DNA of 64,000 nucleotides from Chamaecrista fasciculata. Taxonomy: Eukaryota > Streptophyta > Magnoliopsida > Fabales > Fabaceae. The DNA lies in contig QANZ01018265.1 in the NCBI GenBank assembly GCA_003254925.1, positions 254,667 through 318,666 on the forward strand, given 5' to 3'. The position numbers and the translations under genes are program-made. This document shows, in pieces, positions 52,301-63,845 of the stretch. The notes under the pieces were generated by a model that was not told where the DNA came from, made no database searches, and saw nothing but the letters and a program-made list of their open reading frames with translations. Position 1 is the stretch's first letter, and the number at the start of each line of letters is the position of its first letter.

Positions 52301-55300
52301 GGAGCAGGTGATACCATGATACTGGTTTTTTTTTTTGATTATTATCTTTTTAGTTTCAAACAAATATGATTTTACTTGATAGTTTTCTGTTAATGAATTC
52401 GTCCTCTAGAAAAGAAAAAATCCATTTACTGTTTTGATTTTCTTCTGCATTATCTTTCCTCTCACTGTGCTTTCACGTCCTCTTTCTCAGGAGATTGCTC
52501 TTTTGAGCCAGTTTGAACATGAGAATATAGTTCAATACTATGGCACAGAAATGGTAATTTCTTCATTTTTTATCCTTTATGTTTCAGAAATTATTATTAT
52601 TCTTGTTATTTACCATTGCTGAATTGCCAATAGGGATTATGTTAATGTTGTATGTTCTTTTGTATCATTTTGCCCTGATATTATGATGCCATGTTAAGCT
52701 AACATTGAATTTTAAATTCTTTTAAGTTTTTTTCTTTAAAGTAATAAACAGCATTAGATCATTTATTCCATTGCCAAGAATGTCACTTACTAATGCTCTG
52801 ATCAATTAGTTTCATTAGCTCTGCTGCATTAATCATTTGGCAGTTTTCAATTTTTCTCATCTATAAACAAGTGTAACTTTAGAGTTCTTCATCTCTCTCA
52901 ATCTGTCTGTTCCTCTTTAAGATTTGTAATTCTGTCCTCTATACTGTGCACTATGAACCAAGGTTATTAAGATCGAGATCTTAATAAAGATCGGAGCGGA
53001 AAAAAAATAGATCGAACCGTAAAATCGAATCGAGGATCGTAAGATCCTAACTTTTTTTTTTTTTGCACAAAAAAATTAGGATCGTAAGATCTTAACAATT
53101 AGGATCGTAAGATCTAAACAATTTATATTTATTCTAAATATGTCTAAAAATTTTATTTTTATGGTATATTTACATCTTTGTTGTGTCAAACATCTTACAA
53201 ATAAAGATAAAAACCAATATAACTTTGATTCTATAGATAAATGTGAAAGGGAACGGCGGAGAATATTTGAGTCTTGAGACTATGAAAAGTGAAAAGATAA
53301 ATGTGATTTGTGAAAGGGAAACCCTAAATTTGCCTCACTTATGCGTTTTGGGCCAAAAATTTTTTTTTTTGTCTCAGATCGTATGGATCGTACGATCCTA
53401 CGATCTTAACTAGAGAATCGCGATCTTAGTCCGATCCTAACTAAATACGATCTTCTATACGATCCGGCAAGGTTGACCTTATTAAGATCCTGATCTTATA
53501 CGATCTTACGGTCTAAGATCTCGATCTTAATAACCTTGCTATGAACTGTGTTTTGGACTTTATATTTGGCTTGTCATTTTGTTGCAGGATCAATCAAAAC
53601 TATATATTTTTCTTGAGCTTGTAACCAAAGGTTCCCTTGCAAACCTCTATCATCAATATAATCTTCGAGATTCTCAAGTATCTGCCTACACAAGACAGAT
53701 TCTGCATGGTTTGAAGTATCTTCATGATCGAAATGTGATTCACAGGTGATTTAAGAATTGTATCATTTGTAATTTGTACTTTTGTAGTGGGTAATGTGTA
53801 CTATTGTGTTGAATCATGATCTCTCAACAACTTATTTTTTAATGCAATTCTGTACCAGTTATGTAATATTCATGAAGCTGTATATGTAAAACTAATATTT
53901 CTCCCTTAATTTATTGAAGGGATATTAAATGTGCAAATATATTGGTAGATGCAAATGGATCTGTTAAGCTTGCAGATTTTGGATTGGCGAAGGTCTTACC
54001 CTTTCTCAGTTATTTTACCTTTCTACTATTGCCTTTTCCCTTTATAATACTTTTGGTTATATATTCCTTTATAATCCTCAATTGTTTTTCTTTTACATTT
54101 TCTGATATTGTTAACTATGACTTGTGTTTCAGGCAACCAAACTGAATGATATCAAATCATGCAAGGGGACAGCATTCTGGATGGCACCTGAGGTTTGTTT
54201 TCAATCTTTTTTTTCTGAACAGAATCATCAAATAGTGCTGGTTTGAGTTTATTGATGGAGTATACATGGTTCTTAAATCATTTTTTTAAAAAAGTAATCA
54301 GTTAAAGTGTTTTCCTGAAACCCCCATGTCTGGTTCTAGAAATTTTTGCTTTTTTTTTTTTTTCAGGCATGGAGTGAACACCTATGATTTTTTCACACAA
54401 AAATCATGAGTTATATTTATTTATTTATCATACTACTGGTGTAAGTTTTTTCTCTGCTGATCTGTGAAATGGTTGGCTGTCCCATCTAGGACCTTTGGAC
54501 TTTATTAGTTCATATGGAAACCATTTTATGAAAATTAACTATTTAAAAACATTGGATTATGTTATTATTTTTTTCAAACTTTTCAATAGGGTTAGATAAG
54601 CTTAAACAAAAGAATCTGGTGAAAGTTGTTTGACATGAGCACCATGCTGTGATTCAATGAACTGTGAAGAATATGAGTGATAGTGCTTTCATTAGGGGAG
54701 GCTTATGTCACATTAAATCTATTTGTAAGAGGTTTTGTGATACGATCAATGTGGGACTTCTATTGGGTAACCAAACATAGAAAGGTGAACACGTACCGTT
54801 CTAACAAATATGATCTTCTACACATTGATAGAAAGACTTTATCGCAGAAAGCTTGCTCAGATAGATGACCATCTTCTTGGTTAGAACCTAAAAAATCATA
54901 ACTTCTGATCACTGAAAGTTTGCAGAGGTTGTTTAAGTAACATAATGACATCATAATCTTCCTATTCAGTCTTTACTATTTATTGCATCTTGACCTTTTC
55001 TATGCGCTTATGTCCAGTTTATTCACCTTATGATAACATCAGTGTAATGAATTAATGATAATGGTGTGGTAGTGGTGCATTTTTCTTACAGAAAATCATT
55101 GCAGTTTCACAAATGAAAATAAACATCCCTTTGTTTTTGAAACTGTAGACCTTGAACTTGCCAGATATTACTCTCTGGCATGTTTAATTTTCTTTTAATT
55201 TTTGTTTTCAAATAGCATAGGTATTGATTATTAAGCTGGAACATGCAGGTTGTGAAAGGAAAGAATCAAGGTTATGGGCTTCCTGCAGATATATGGAGTC

Positions 55301-55982
55301 TAGGGTGCACAGTGTTGGAGATGTTGACAGGCCAAATTCCTTACTCTGATTTGGAATGTGTATGTGTCAATGTCATATTTATTGCCTTGTTTGCTTAAAT
55401 TGCCATTTGCATCTCATACTGAGGATGCACATAGAATCACTGACCTTCTTGTCATTTATTTCTCTGTTTCCTGCTTAACTTTGCTTTGCCTCAAAAGCCG
55501 TTCAGATTGTTCACTTAAAGTTTTGATTTTAATTGCCATCTCAACTTATTTTCCTTCACATGTTGGTGTTTGCATTTACCAAGATTCTCAATTATCATTT
55601 CCTATGTTCCTCTTATTTATTATATAAAATAGCTTTGACCTTCTTTATCTCTGCTTTCTTGTTTTGTAGAAATGTTGGTTGCTTACATCAAGAAATGAAT
55701 TTCATACTATTATATTTACAACTCGAATATTGCTCAGGTTTGAGATTTGATAATCTTTTCTTATGAAAACAGATGCAGGCGTTGTTTAGAATTGGAAAGG
55801 GTGAGCTCCCTCCGATTCCTGATTCTCTTTCAAAAGATGCACGAGATTTTATTCTGCAGTGTCTTCAAGTCAATCCAGATGATCGTCCTACTGCTGCTAA
55901 GCTCTTGAACCATCCATTTGTGCAGAGGCCAGTTTCCACATTATCTGGCTCTGCATCTCCTTATATACGCAGACGGGGTTGA
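49325..55982 (+). CDS. MEKK1: MEKK1-type mitogen-activated protein kinase kinase kinase
   Basis: Serine/threonine kinase at the top of the MEKK1-MKK1/2-MPK4 type cascade in immunity and stress signalling. Coding exons: 49325-50331, 52223-52307, 52491-52553, 53588-53745, 53920-53992, 54133-54192, 55249-55359, 55773-55982; total 588 residues. The plant-specific N-terminus has TSFRIGG (66-72), IYRGLGLSGPEDFAIPAEAW and GGGIKGIRPPMLKPPPG, all also found in Arabidopsis MEKK1. The kinase domain begins at about Trp316: glycine loop GRGTFGSV (323-330), ATP lysine Lys344 in FAVKEV, catalytic HRDIKCAN with Asp439, DFG at 457-459, activation segment DIKSCKGTAFWMAPE, and DIWSLGCTVLEM. All key residues are present. 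It ends ASPYIRRRG. The family has recent tandem copies in Arabidopsis (MEKK1-4), so orthology to one member is not proven. Intron 3 hosts a hAT-like MITE. Confidence 0.95.
52959..53538. mobile_element. hAT-like MITE in MEKK1 intron 3, 580 bp, intact borders
   Basis: Perfect 25-bp terminal inverted repeats begin CAAGGTTATTAAGATCGAG at each end. A perfect 8-bp target duplication, CTATGAAC, occupies 52951-52958 and 53539-53546. The interior is dense in GGATCGTAAGATC-like subterminal motifs on both strands. It has no coding capacity. The 8-bp duplication indicates the hAT superfamily. Its clean ends suggest fairly recent insertion. It makes up more than half of the 1,034-base intron. Confidence 0.88.
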
Positions 55983-56035
55983 ACTAGTCATCTTCAAGTA
56001 TGTTCTGTTTGTCTCTTTTACTCATGACCCCTGAA

Positions 56036-56398
56036 TTTGTACTTGGCTAAAATGCACAAACCTTCTTGAGCTTTAGTCATTGTGCCAAAAAATCCTTTAA
56101 CTTTGAAAAGTCACGAAATACTCCCTTGAAGTCTTTATTTTGTACAAATAACCCCTTTTGAAAAAATCAAGAGATTTTTAGTTTTCTTGTTACTATTAAT
56201 TACAAAGATAATTATTTTTAATTTTTGATTCATTTTAAACGCAACAACAATCATAAAATTATAAGAAAAGAAAACTTGATTTCTTAAAATGAAAATCTCT
56301 ACAAAATTAAGTCTTTTGCACAAAATCAAAAGATCATGGAATTTTTTGCACAATGGCTAAAGTTCGGAGGAATTTTGTACACTCTAGCCTTTGTATTT
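56036..56398. mobile_element. MITE with about 55-bp degenerate inverted repeats, 3' of MEKK1
   Basis: The left end (TTTGTACTTGGCTAAAATGC, then GCTTTAGTCATTGTGCC) is an inverted, diverged copy of the right end (GCACAATGGCTAAAGTTCGG, then TGTACACTCTAGCCTTTG). The middle is AT-rich and non-coding. The target duplication could not be fixed. It lies 54 bases after the MEKK1 stop codon, so it is likely in the 3'UTR or in a 3'UTR intron. Confidence 0.6.
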
Positions 56399-57902
56399 TG
56401 AGTGTCATGATTGACATCTTCTTTGGATGGAAGCAACATCCTAAAATTCCTGAAACGTCAATTTCGGTCTTCATGAATGAACAAGACTTGAGTAGGGCCG
56501 AAGTCCAGTGTCATTCTTATTAGAGGGAAATTGATTATGCATGATTAGGTCTAGAAGAGAAAGAAATTAAAAAGATTAGTCTTTCTAACGATCTGTTGTG
56601 GAGTTTGCAATGGGTAATTTGCCTTTGCACTTCCATTTGACTTGTGCATGTCATTGTACTATGGGTTGATTTTATATCTTCCACTTGCTTATTTGTATTT
56701 CGCCCCTTATTGACAACTCTGTCCTCCATTGCATATGCAGAATTTAGTGTCCTATCTACAAGTTGTTTGAGTTTGTCCCGGATCCACATTCCACTGTTGC
56801 TGCCATTGTTGAATGTGTTGTGCCATTCAGAGTTTTCTTTCTTGAGGCCTAACCAGTCTTTCCTTGGATAATTGGATCTGAGAAATGTTTGGGAGCTCCA
56901 CAAAGCCAACTATCATCGTGGTTTTGACATCTTGTTCTTTTTTGATACACGAGAAGGATAAAACTCCCTTCCCGACCACTTAGGCCTTTGGTGGCATTTG
57001 ATTTCTTGATTGATGATGCTCTGTGTTAATTACTTTTTCTTTTTTCTACAATGTTGTTCCTTGTTTTTAGCTACTCGATGATGATTTCTGTATTGTTTGT
57101 ACTTTGTAGCAAGATAATGTATTCACTTCAAGCTGTAGAATGTGGCTCTTAAATTAGTTTAACTAGTAGAAAACTATAGATATATTTAGGGTCAGCCCGA
57201 ACACATTTGTACTGTCCTATTTGTATATATAACCTTTAGTAGCTGGATTCTGTTGTTCATGTATATTTATATCTTGAAGTCATTATTTGTTTGATTGTTT
57301 TTGCCAATCTTTTCTTCGCCATGTTTCATTTTTATTTTTAAACATTAACACGTCAATTTTTTATTTTGCTTTTTAAGTTGCAGACTCAATTAAGAAGTAA
57401 TTCAGCTTCCTATACAGTGGAACCATAACAAAATTGAAAGAAAAGCATGCAAACTTGATTTACACTGAAATTTAAATTCAGATCTGTGGTTGTTAAATAC
57501 GATCCTCTCATTATAAAGATGACTAACACACACATGTATGTATATTTTGAATAATTATGGATTATTTTGCATTTGAGAGTGGATGTATTCTTTTCCATTT
57601 TAAAGAAAACTTATGTTTTTTTAGAAAAGTATCAAAATGTATCAAATTATATTATAGAAAAATCCAACAACATTTACAATAAATCAGAAAACTGCAATTT
57701 AAAAATACAAATGAAAAATAACTCATAAACATTGTTAATCTGAAGAAATGAAATACGAACACAAGTACACAACTGATCTTGTTTGTAAAATATATTAAGA
57801 TAAAAATATTCACCGTTTTTTGTACTGCTAACAAAATTCACTATTTTTTGTATTGCTAACAAGATTACTGTTGTACTTTTCGTATAAAATAATAGTGTTT
57901 TT
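56399..57902. other. 3' flank of MEKK1
   Basis: Probably holds distal MEKK1 3'UTR. A possible 3'UTR intron runs from GTATGTT (about 55997) to the acceptor TTGTTTTTAG near 57070. The 124-residue minus-strand frame at 56535-56909 has no recognisable domain and is not called. Beyond about 57300 only AT-rich intergenic DNA is seen. Confidence 0.4.
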
Positions 57903-58051
57903 TTTTTAAATTATAAATCTAGTGTTAACAGCAAAAATTTTCACAAAGAAATACTAAAATTAATAATGATTTAGATAAAATCACTATTAAATTTATGAGA
58001 TCAGATACCTAATTTATTTATTTATTTTGGTTGCAAGATACCTAATTTATT
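57903..58051 (+). repeat. 149-bp direct repeat, left copy
   Basis: Identical, base for base, to 58843-58991 as far as I can read. It directly precedes the foldback element. Confidence 0.9.
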
Positions 58052-58842
58052 GGCTTAAGTGCACTTTTGGTCCCATAACTATGACAAAGGTTTCATTTTG
58101 GTCCCATAACTTTTTTTGTTGCAATTTTGGTCCCATAACTATGACAAAGGTTTCATTTTGGTCCCATAACTTTTTTTGTTGCAATTTTGGTCCCATAACT
58201 TCTCAAAAGGTTCCACCGTTAGTTCCTTGGTGAATTCCATCCATATTTAGCCGTTAAGTATGACGTGCATAGTGACTAGGATCATGATATGGCGAAATAA
58301 GATGAAGTGGACTGAAATAGGATCTATATGCAACATATTAAAACTTATCAATATCCAACCACCATATATACAAAGAGTGGTACTGACAGGGACCAATCTG
58401 GTGGGGAAGAAGAGAATTCAAGCAGAAGGCACCGATGAAGTCGATGGGATCCTCAGCCAGAGTTGAACGACCAAAGCGGCGGCGACAGCAAATCGGGAAG
58501 CGGAACGAGGAAGAGGAAGTCCCGTTGGGCTGACGAGGAAGAGGAAGTACCACTCTTTGTATATATTGTGGTTGGGTATAGATAAGTTTTAATATGTTGC
58601 ATATAGATCCTATTTCAGTCCATTTCATCTTACTTTGCCACATCATGATTCTAGTCACTATGCCACGTCATACTTAACGGCTAAATATGGATGAAATTCA
58701 CCAAGGGACTAACGGTGGAACCTTTTGAGAAGTTATGGGACCAAAATTGCAACAAAAAAAGTTATGGGACCAAAATGAAACCTTTGTCATAGTTATGGGA
58801 CCTAAATTGCAACAAAAAAAGTTATGAGACCAAAATGAAACC
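58052..58842. mobile_element. Foldback (MULE-like) element with arms of more than 300 bp and a GC-rich core
   Basis: Left arm 58052 to about 58385 and right arm about 58553 to 58842 are inverted copies (GTCCCATAACTATGACAAAGG, AGGTTCCACCGTTAG, AACATATTAAAACTTATC and so on) with only scattered differences. A 60-bp unit is exactly duplicated in the left arm (58081-58140 and 58141-58200). The right arm lacks the outermost 35 bases or so that the left arm has. The 170-base core is GC-rich and contains, at about 58478-58545, a frame reading TRKRKSRWADEEEE. Long inverted arms and a non-TE core are typical of non-autonomous Mutator-like elements. Confidence 0.75.
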
Positions 58843-58991
58843 TTTTTAAATTATAAATCTAGTGTTAACAGCAAAAATTTTCACAAAGAAATACTAAAAT
58901 TAATAATGATTTAGATAAAATCACTATTAAATTTATGAGATCAGATACCTAATTTATTTATTTATTTTGGTTGCAAGATACCTAATTTATT
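58843..58991 (+). repeat. 149-bp direct repeat, right copy
   Basis: Second identical copy, joined directly to the truncated right arm of the foldback element. Sequence beyond it (TTAAACAATTTC) is taken to be the original flank. Confidence 0.9.
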
Positions 58992-59259
58992 TAAACAATT
59001 TCTTTACTATTTACAGAAGTACTAGAAAGTAGTTGGGCCAGAAGGGCCCATCGTAATGGGCTGAACTTTCTCAATCATCGACAAACTTAAACCTTGAGAC
59101 ATCATAGGCTTGAAGTCGCTTCTTTTTTTGGGCCAATCCTTGAAGTCGCTTCTCTCTGATACTTATCTGACTATTTTTTTTGTCAAAATCAAAATCAAAA
59201 TCACTGTAAGAATTAAGAACTTTAGTCCTTGGTATATATTTGAGATTTGAGATAAGCGT
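58992..59259. other. Upstream region of the DUF1644 gene
   Basis: Proximal promoter region. TTGAAGTCGCTTCT is duplicated at 59111 and 59141 with about 30 bases between starts. No strong TATA box was identified. Confidence 0.4.
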
Positions 59260-62200
59260 ACCGGTTTAACGCCTAACTCAGTAACTCGTCTCAACTCGCA
59301 AGGTCGCAGGAAGGAAGCAGGTGGTTTTCAGTTTTCACTGCATTTTCCAACGCTCTTCAATTCATTATTCACCCATTTGGAGAACGTGAGCGCGAAGATC
59401 GGTGCGTTCTCCTTCGCATCTCTCCTCGATACGCGATTTTCTAGGTATCAATCGCTTCCGATCTACTTTTTATCCTCTACGATTTCTGATGGACTCAATT
59501 TCTTGTTCCAATCCGTGGATTCTGCCCAGTTTTATTTTTGTTGTGATCTGTGATACTTGTTTTTTATTCATACATGTCTCTCGCTGATTTCAATGCAATT
59601 TTTGGCTTGTGTTTGTGTTTTCTGTGGTGCATTAACTTTTCAAATTTACATTTCGTATGGGGTTTTCATGGATCATTGTAATGTGTTGTCGGACATGGTC
59701 TTGTGAATTTAAATGAGTAAATAGTCTTGAGAAGTAGGAGTTTGTCGAGAATATGAACGATCTTCATAGATCATTCTGCCTATGCTATTTTTTGAAAGTA
59801 ATAGAAATGACACCTATCTTACTGATAAGCACCAGAGACGTTTTGTTTGGATCATGGCCTTTCGGTTCTTCGATTATCATCGTGTCCCTGACAATGCTGC
59901 CCAGCGGTTCCCTTTTTTTTTTTTTTTCAAAAAGAAAGATATATAGCTTATTGCCCACTTGATAAGATGGATGGGTTCCTTTGAGGCGTTTTGGTGTTAG
60001 AATAAGCAACCACGTTAATTTTTTTTGGCTGTGACAACTGGGTTCATGCAGTCCAAAAAAACAAAAAAGCGGTTCTTCAAATGATCCCGTCCTCTAGGTA
60101 AACTCTGGGTTCAAAGATCAAAAGTGGTATTTTTTTCCTTGCATTCATGATAAGTTGACTTTTACGTGTCTATTTTTTTTTTCGCTTCAACATATGTTCA
60201 GTCAGTGATACTAATAAAAATGCAGCCAAGTTGTTGAAAAGCCTTTTCTTGTACCATGGTTAACTTTAAAAATGCTGGTGTCGGTAATGAATATTTTTTT
60301 CCTTTCTTAATGAACCGAAGAAAGTGATGGATGCATTTGTTATTAATTTTTATACCAATAAAATGAATGGAAATGGGTGACAGATACTCAGATAGATTAT
60401 ATTTTACTTAGTTTTTACCTACTGAATTTACATAAAACAAAGTAATCAATGCCTAAGCTTAGAAAACAATGTATATCCTACTATATGGAGATGGACCGTA
60501 GAGGGCCCTATGGGTTTCTTACCTAATTCAGGTTGAGGGTCCTCTAGAGTGGATGTTTGCAGTTGCAAAAATGATTAATAGAAGGTGTCCTCTATGAAGC
60601 GCATCCAAAGGTTAATTCAGTAAATGAAATTAGGGAAAGTAAGAGAACAGGGGAGAAAAGAGTGCGTAACCTTGAGTGTATCTTGTTGTCGGACCATTAT
60701 AGTGAAGGAGAGGAGGGACATTGGATTGTGGGACTCTTAGAACCTAGGGATCCTCCGAGATTTGTGCCTCTCGAGCTTCAGAGGTCAGTTGGATTGTTGG
60801 AGTTTAAAAGGGGGGCATGGGCCCCGCTTGTGAGTTATTGTGTGGCCTCTTAGATGATCGCTTATTGATTGGGTTTATCATATGGTATAGGACCACAGGT
60901 CCACAACACATCTATTATGTGCAGATTTGGCATACATGCAGATGCAGTGTATCTTGTCTATGAGCGTTACCGGTTTGGCTTGTAAGTGTGCATTATACGA
61001 AGCCATATGGTTGAAGTAAATGGGAGCAAAAGTAAATACTTCTGCATATATCCTCTATAGATGATTTAGGGGGCCATGAATTTCAGTTATTTGCTTAGTC
61101 CTTTCCCATAATTTGCTTGTTGATGCACTGGTACACAAATGCTTATTTCATACTTTTAAAATTTTTGTTCTTTAGGCATATACTCTAATACTCCATTACT
61201 GGAATGAGAGTAGTTTAAATGCATAAAATCAAGAGGTTCAAAGTGAAGAAAAGATATAGAGAAAAATGGACTGGCATTGCAAACTCAAGAACTTTGGAGG
61301 TCGCTAATATCAAACCAAGAAGGATATAATTTGGTTCATATTGACCCAATGTATCTAAAATTATGTTTTTGTTCCATTTGTATTTGTTCTTTTAGTGATG
61401 ATAATTATCACCTTATTGTCTGATTCTAATATTGGGATATAGTTTCTAAGATTAACATAGCTTCATATGTTTACAATTTTCTAAATTGTCTGAGTTGAAG
61501 TTTTGTTGTTCACTTTTTCATGCCACACTTAAGCACTATGTTCTTGTGTATTAGGAGGGGCATACGGTAAAGTTCCTTGAAGACTCTGCCTTGTTAACTA
61601 GTTTTAGATGTAAGTTTAATGATTAATGTTGCTTGCTGGGAGCAGATATATATAACCCATTTTGATATCCCTTTCTTTTCCCATGCTTAATATATTTTAG
61701 AACTCAGGTAAACTTATAATTCGTGGCTTAGATATAGCTGCAGAAGTTACTTAGAAAAACTGAACTACAGTTATTTACATGCGTTTTGGGAAATAGTGAT
61801 AAAATTTTAAAAACATTGGTAGATGCAATTAGCCAATGTCTCTGGTCAGAACGAGTAGTTTAAGAATTTTTAAAGTTTCTTGATTTACATCTTTGGAAAA
61901 GGATTGCTTTCATGGTTTCCTGATGGGTTTCAGCTAAGGGTTCTTTTTGGGCAGTATTCCTTGTAGAACTTAAAAGGGATTAGAAATTTTGAGTTAAAAG
62001 ACCCTTGCTTGTTTTCTCACTTTTTCTTTCTTTTGGTTTGAGAGGATGCCTGGTCCTCTGCTATTGTATTTTCTCTCTTGGTATCAATGTATTTAAAAAA
62101 GAAAAAAGAAAAAAAAAGAAAAATAGAAGATATTTTGCAATTTAGTTATTAGAAATACATTTTAATGATACCAAAAAATGAATTTAAGACATTAGAATGG

Positions 62201-62273
62201 GTATCTTGGGAATTCACATCCGTTTGATTTATATTCTTCATTCTCTTGGACGAGTCTCAGGTTCAGTTTGTAA
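59260..62273 (+). other. 5'UTR exon and long leader intron of the DUF1644 gene
   Basis: A leader exon, starting somewhere near 59.26 kb, ends at 59444 with the donor CTAG|GTATCA. The acceptor GAGTCTCAG ends at 62260, and the second exon reads 13 bases before the ATG. The intron would be 59445-62260, about 2.8 kb, T-rich and without credible coding frames. A first-intron leader of this length is not unusual in plants and often enhances expression. The borders are motif-based. Confidence 0.55.
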
Positions 62274-63260
62274 ATGGCTAGAGTTGGTAAGGTGCAAAGA
62301 AAGTCCCAGTCTCAAAGTCAGAGGACAACACCATATCCATTGCCATCTCACTCACGGAAGGATTTGAAAGATGTTGATGTGAAGAAGACCTTTTATGAAG
62401 CATCAGTGAAGCAAGATTGGGAAGATGCAACCTGCTCAGTTTGTATGGAGGTCCCCCACAATGCTGTCCTTCTTCTTTGTTCATCTTATAACAAGGGTTG
62501 TCGCCCTTATATGTGTGCCACAAGTCATCGTTATTCCAATTGCTTTGAACAGTACAAAAAGGCTTACACAAAAGCAACTTCTGCTGAAAGTTTGGAGCCA
62601 GCGACAAATGATTCAAATTCCAATCTGGGTGCAGATGAAACCAATAACAATATGGAAGTGCCAGAGCTCCTTTGTCCCCTTTGTCGCAGGCAGGTAAAGG
62701 GTTGGACTGTTGTTGAAGCAGCACGGAAGTATCTGAATGGCAAGAAAAGAACCTGCATGCAGGATGAATGCTCTTTTGTCGGTACTTACAAGGATCTTAG
62801 GAAGCATGTCAGGTCCAAGCATCCATTTGCGCGACCGCGAGATGTGGACCCAATACGAAAGGAAAAATGGAAGAGGCTTGAGTGTGAGAGGGAACGAAAT
62901 GATGTGATCAGCACAATTTTGTCATCAACGCCAGGGGCCAGGGTTCTAGGAGATTATGTGCTTGAGCCAGACGATCACGCGTTCTATAGTGATGATTATG
63001 ATTCGGAATTTGAAGGTGAATTTTTGGAGGATGATTTCTTTTCTATGCGATCCATTGGTATAGGCAGAAATAACCACTTTCTGTCAAATATTGGGTATAA
63101 TAGGAACTATGCCTATGATTCATTGGATGTGGATCATTTTGGATTTCATGGTGTTTCTCCTGCCGGAACTGGTGCTGTCGCTGGACGAGGATTCCACAGA
63201 CTACTGTTAAGAAGGTCAAGAAGACGGCGTAGGCATAGGATACCTCATGCAGGGAGGTAA
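62274..63260 (+). CDS. DUF1644 zinc-finger protein
   Basis: A 328-residue plant-specific protein from one coding exon. The DUF1644 region shows paired metal-ligand motifs: Cys54/Cys57 (CSVCMEVPHNAVLLLC), Cys69, Cys76, Cys81, Cys90 (GCRPYMCATSHRYSNC), and Cys134/Cys137 (CPLCRRQVKGW), followed by a C2H2-like unit with Cys161, Cys166, His178 and His183. The family combines RING-like and C2H2-like features. In rice some members respond to abscisic acid and salt; the biochemical role is not settled. The C-terminal half has an acidic stretch (about 230-255) and ends in an Arg-rich tail (RRSRRRRRHR), which could act as a nuclear localisation signal. The start is the first ATG after a predicted splice acceptor and gives the family's typical basic N-terminus. 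Length is within the family range. Confidence 0.93.
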   Translation: MARVGKVQRKSQSQSQRTTPYPLPSHSRKDLKDVDVKKTFYEASVKQDWEDATCSVCMEVPHNAVLLLCSSYNKGCRPYMCATSHRYSNCFEQYKKAYTKATSAESLEPATNDSNSNLGADETNNNMEVPELLCPLCRRQVKGWTVVEAARKYLNGKKRTCMQDECSFVGTYKDLRKHVRSKHPFARPRDVDPIRKEKWKRLECERERNDVISTILSSTPGARVLGDYVLEPDDHAFYSDDYDSEFEGEFLEDDFFSMRSIGIGRNNHFLSNIGYNRNYAYDSLDVDHFGFHGVSPAGTGAVAGRGFHRLLLRRSRRRRRHRIPHAGR

Positions 63261-63845
63261 TAGAATCTAAGAACTACAAAAAGCGGGGAAAGGGTGGTTT
63301 CGCGTTGGAGCAAATCCGGTCATTTTGGCATAGCTTATCTTGCAAGTATGCTGGTGAGTTCTTAGAAATTGATTTGCAAGGTATAGCATTTGATCCCACT
63401 TCCTGGTAGTGAAATATCAGATCCTCAGCATTTTGTGGTGTCATGTGATTGTAACCGGTTAAAGAAGGCAATTTTTAGAGTTCTCAAAGCCTCTTGTTTA
63501 GGCTTTTCTAGGTTTTGGAGATCAGGTCATTGTGATTGTCATTCAATCATGCACATTGTTCAATTAAACAGGCAATTGGGGACACCGAGAAAGATGTTCC
63601 CAAATATTTGCTTTTGAATTCTGTCATCTGATGATTTATTTAATGTACAGCTTGAATTATTATAAAATAATTTATCTTGGCTAGTATTAGTATTTAGTAT
63701 TTGTAGAGATACGGGATGGCCTTGAACAGACTCTATGTAATGCTTCGGGAAGTTGGTCCCTAATAGGGATGATCATGGGTAGAGTACTATAATATTCGGA
63801 CTCGGAAAAATTTTTAAATAAATTATTTTTTGTTAATATAAAATT
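63261..63845. other. 3' flank of the DUF1644 gene
   Basis: Presumed 3'UTR with TTTAATGTACAG and ATAAAATAATTT motifs near 63640-63675. Nothing else is supported. Confidence 0.4.

Noticed and set aside
56535..56909. 124-residue minus-strand frame downstream of MEKK1
   Set aside because: No recognisable motif, and it lies where MEKK1 3'UTR is expected; coding character is weak.
62278..62822. Minus-strand frames of 148, 64 and 69 residues in the DUF1644 exon
   Set aside because: Antisense shadows of a clear zinc-finger coding sequence.
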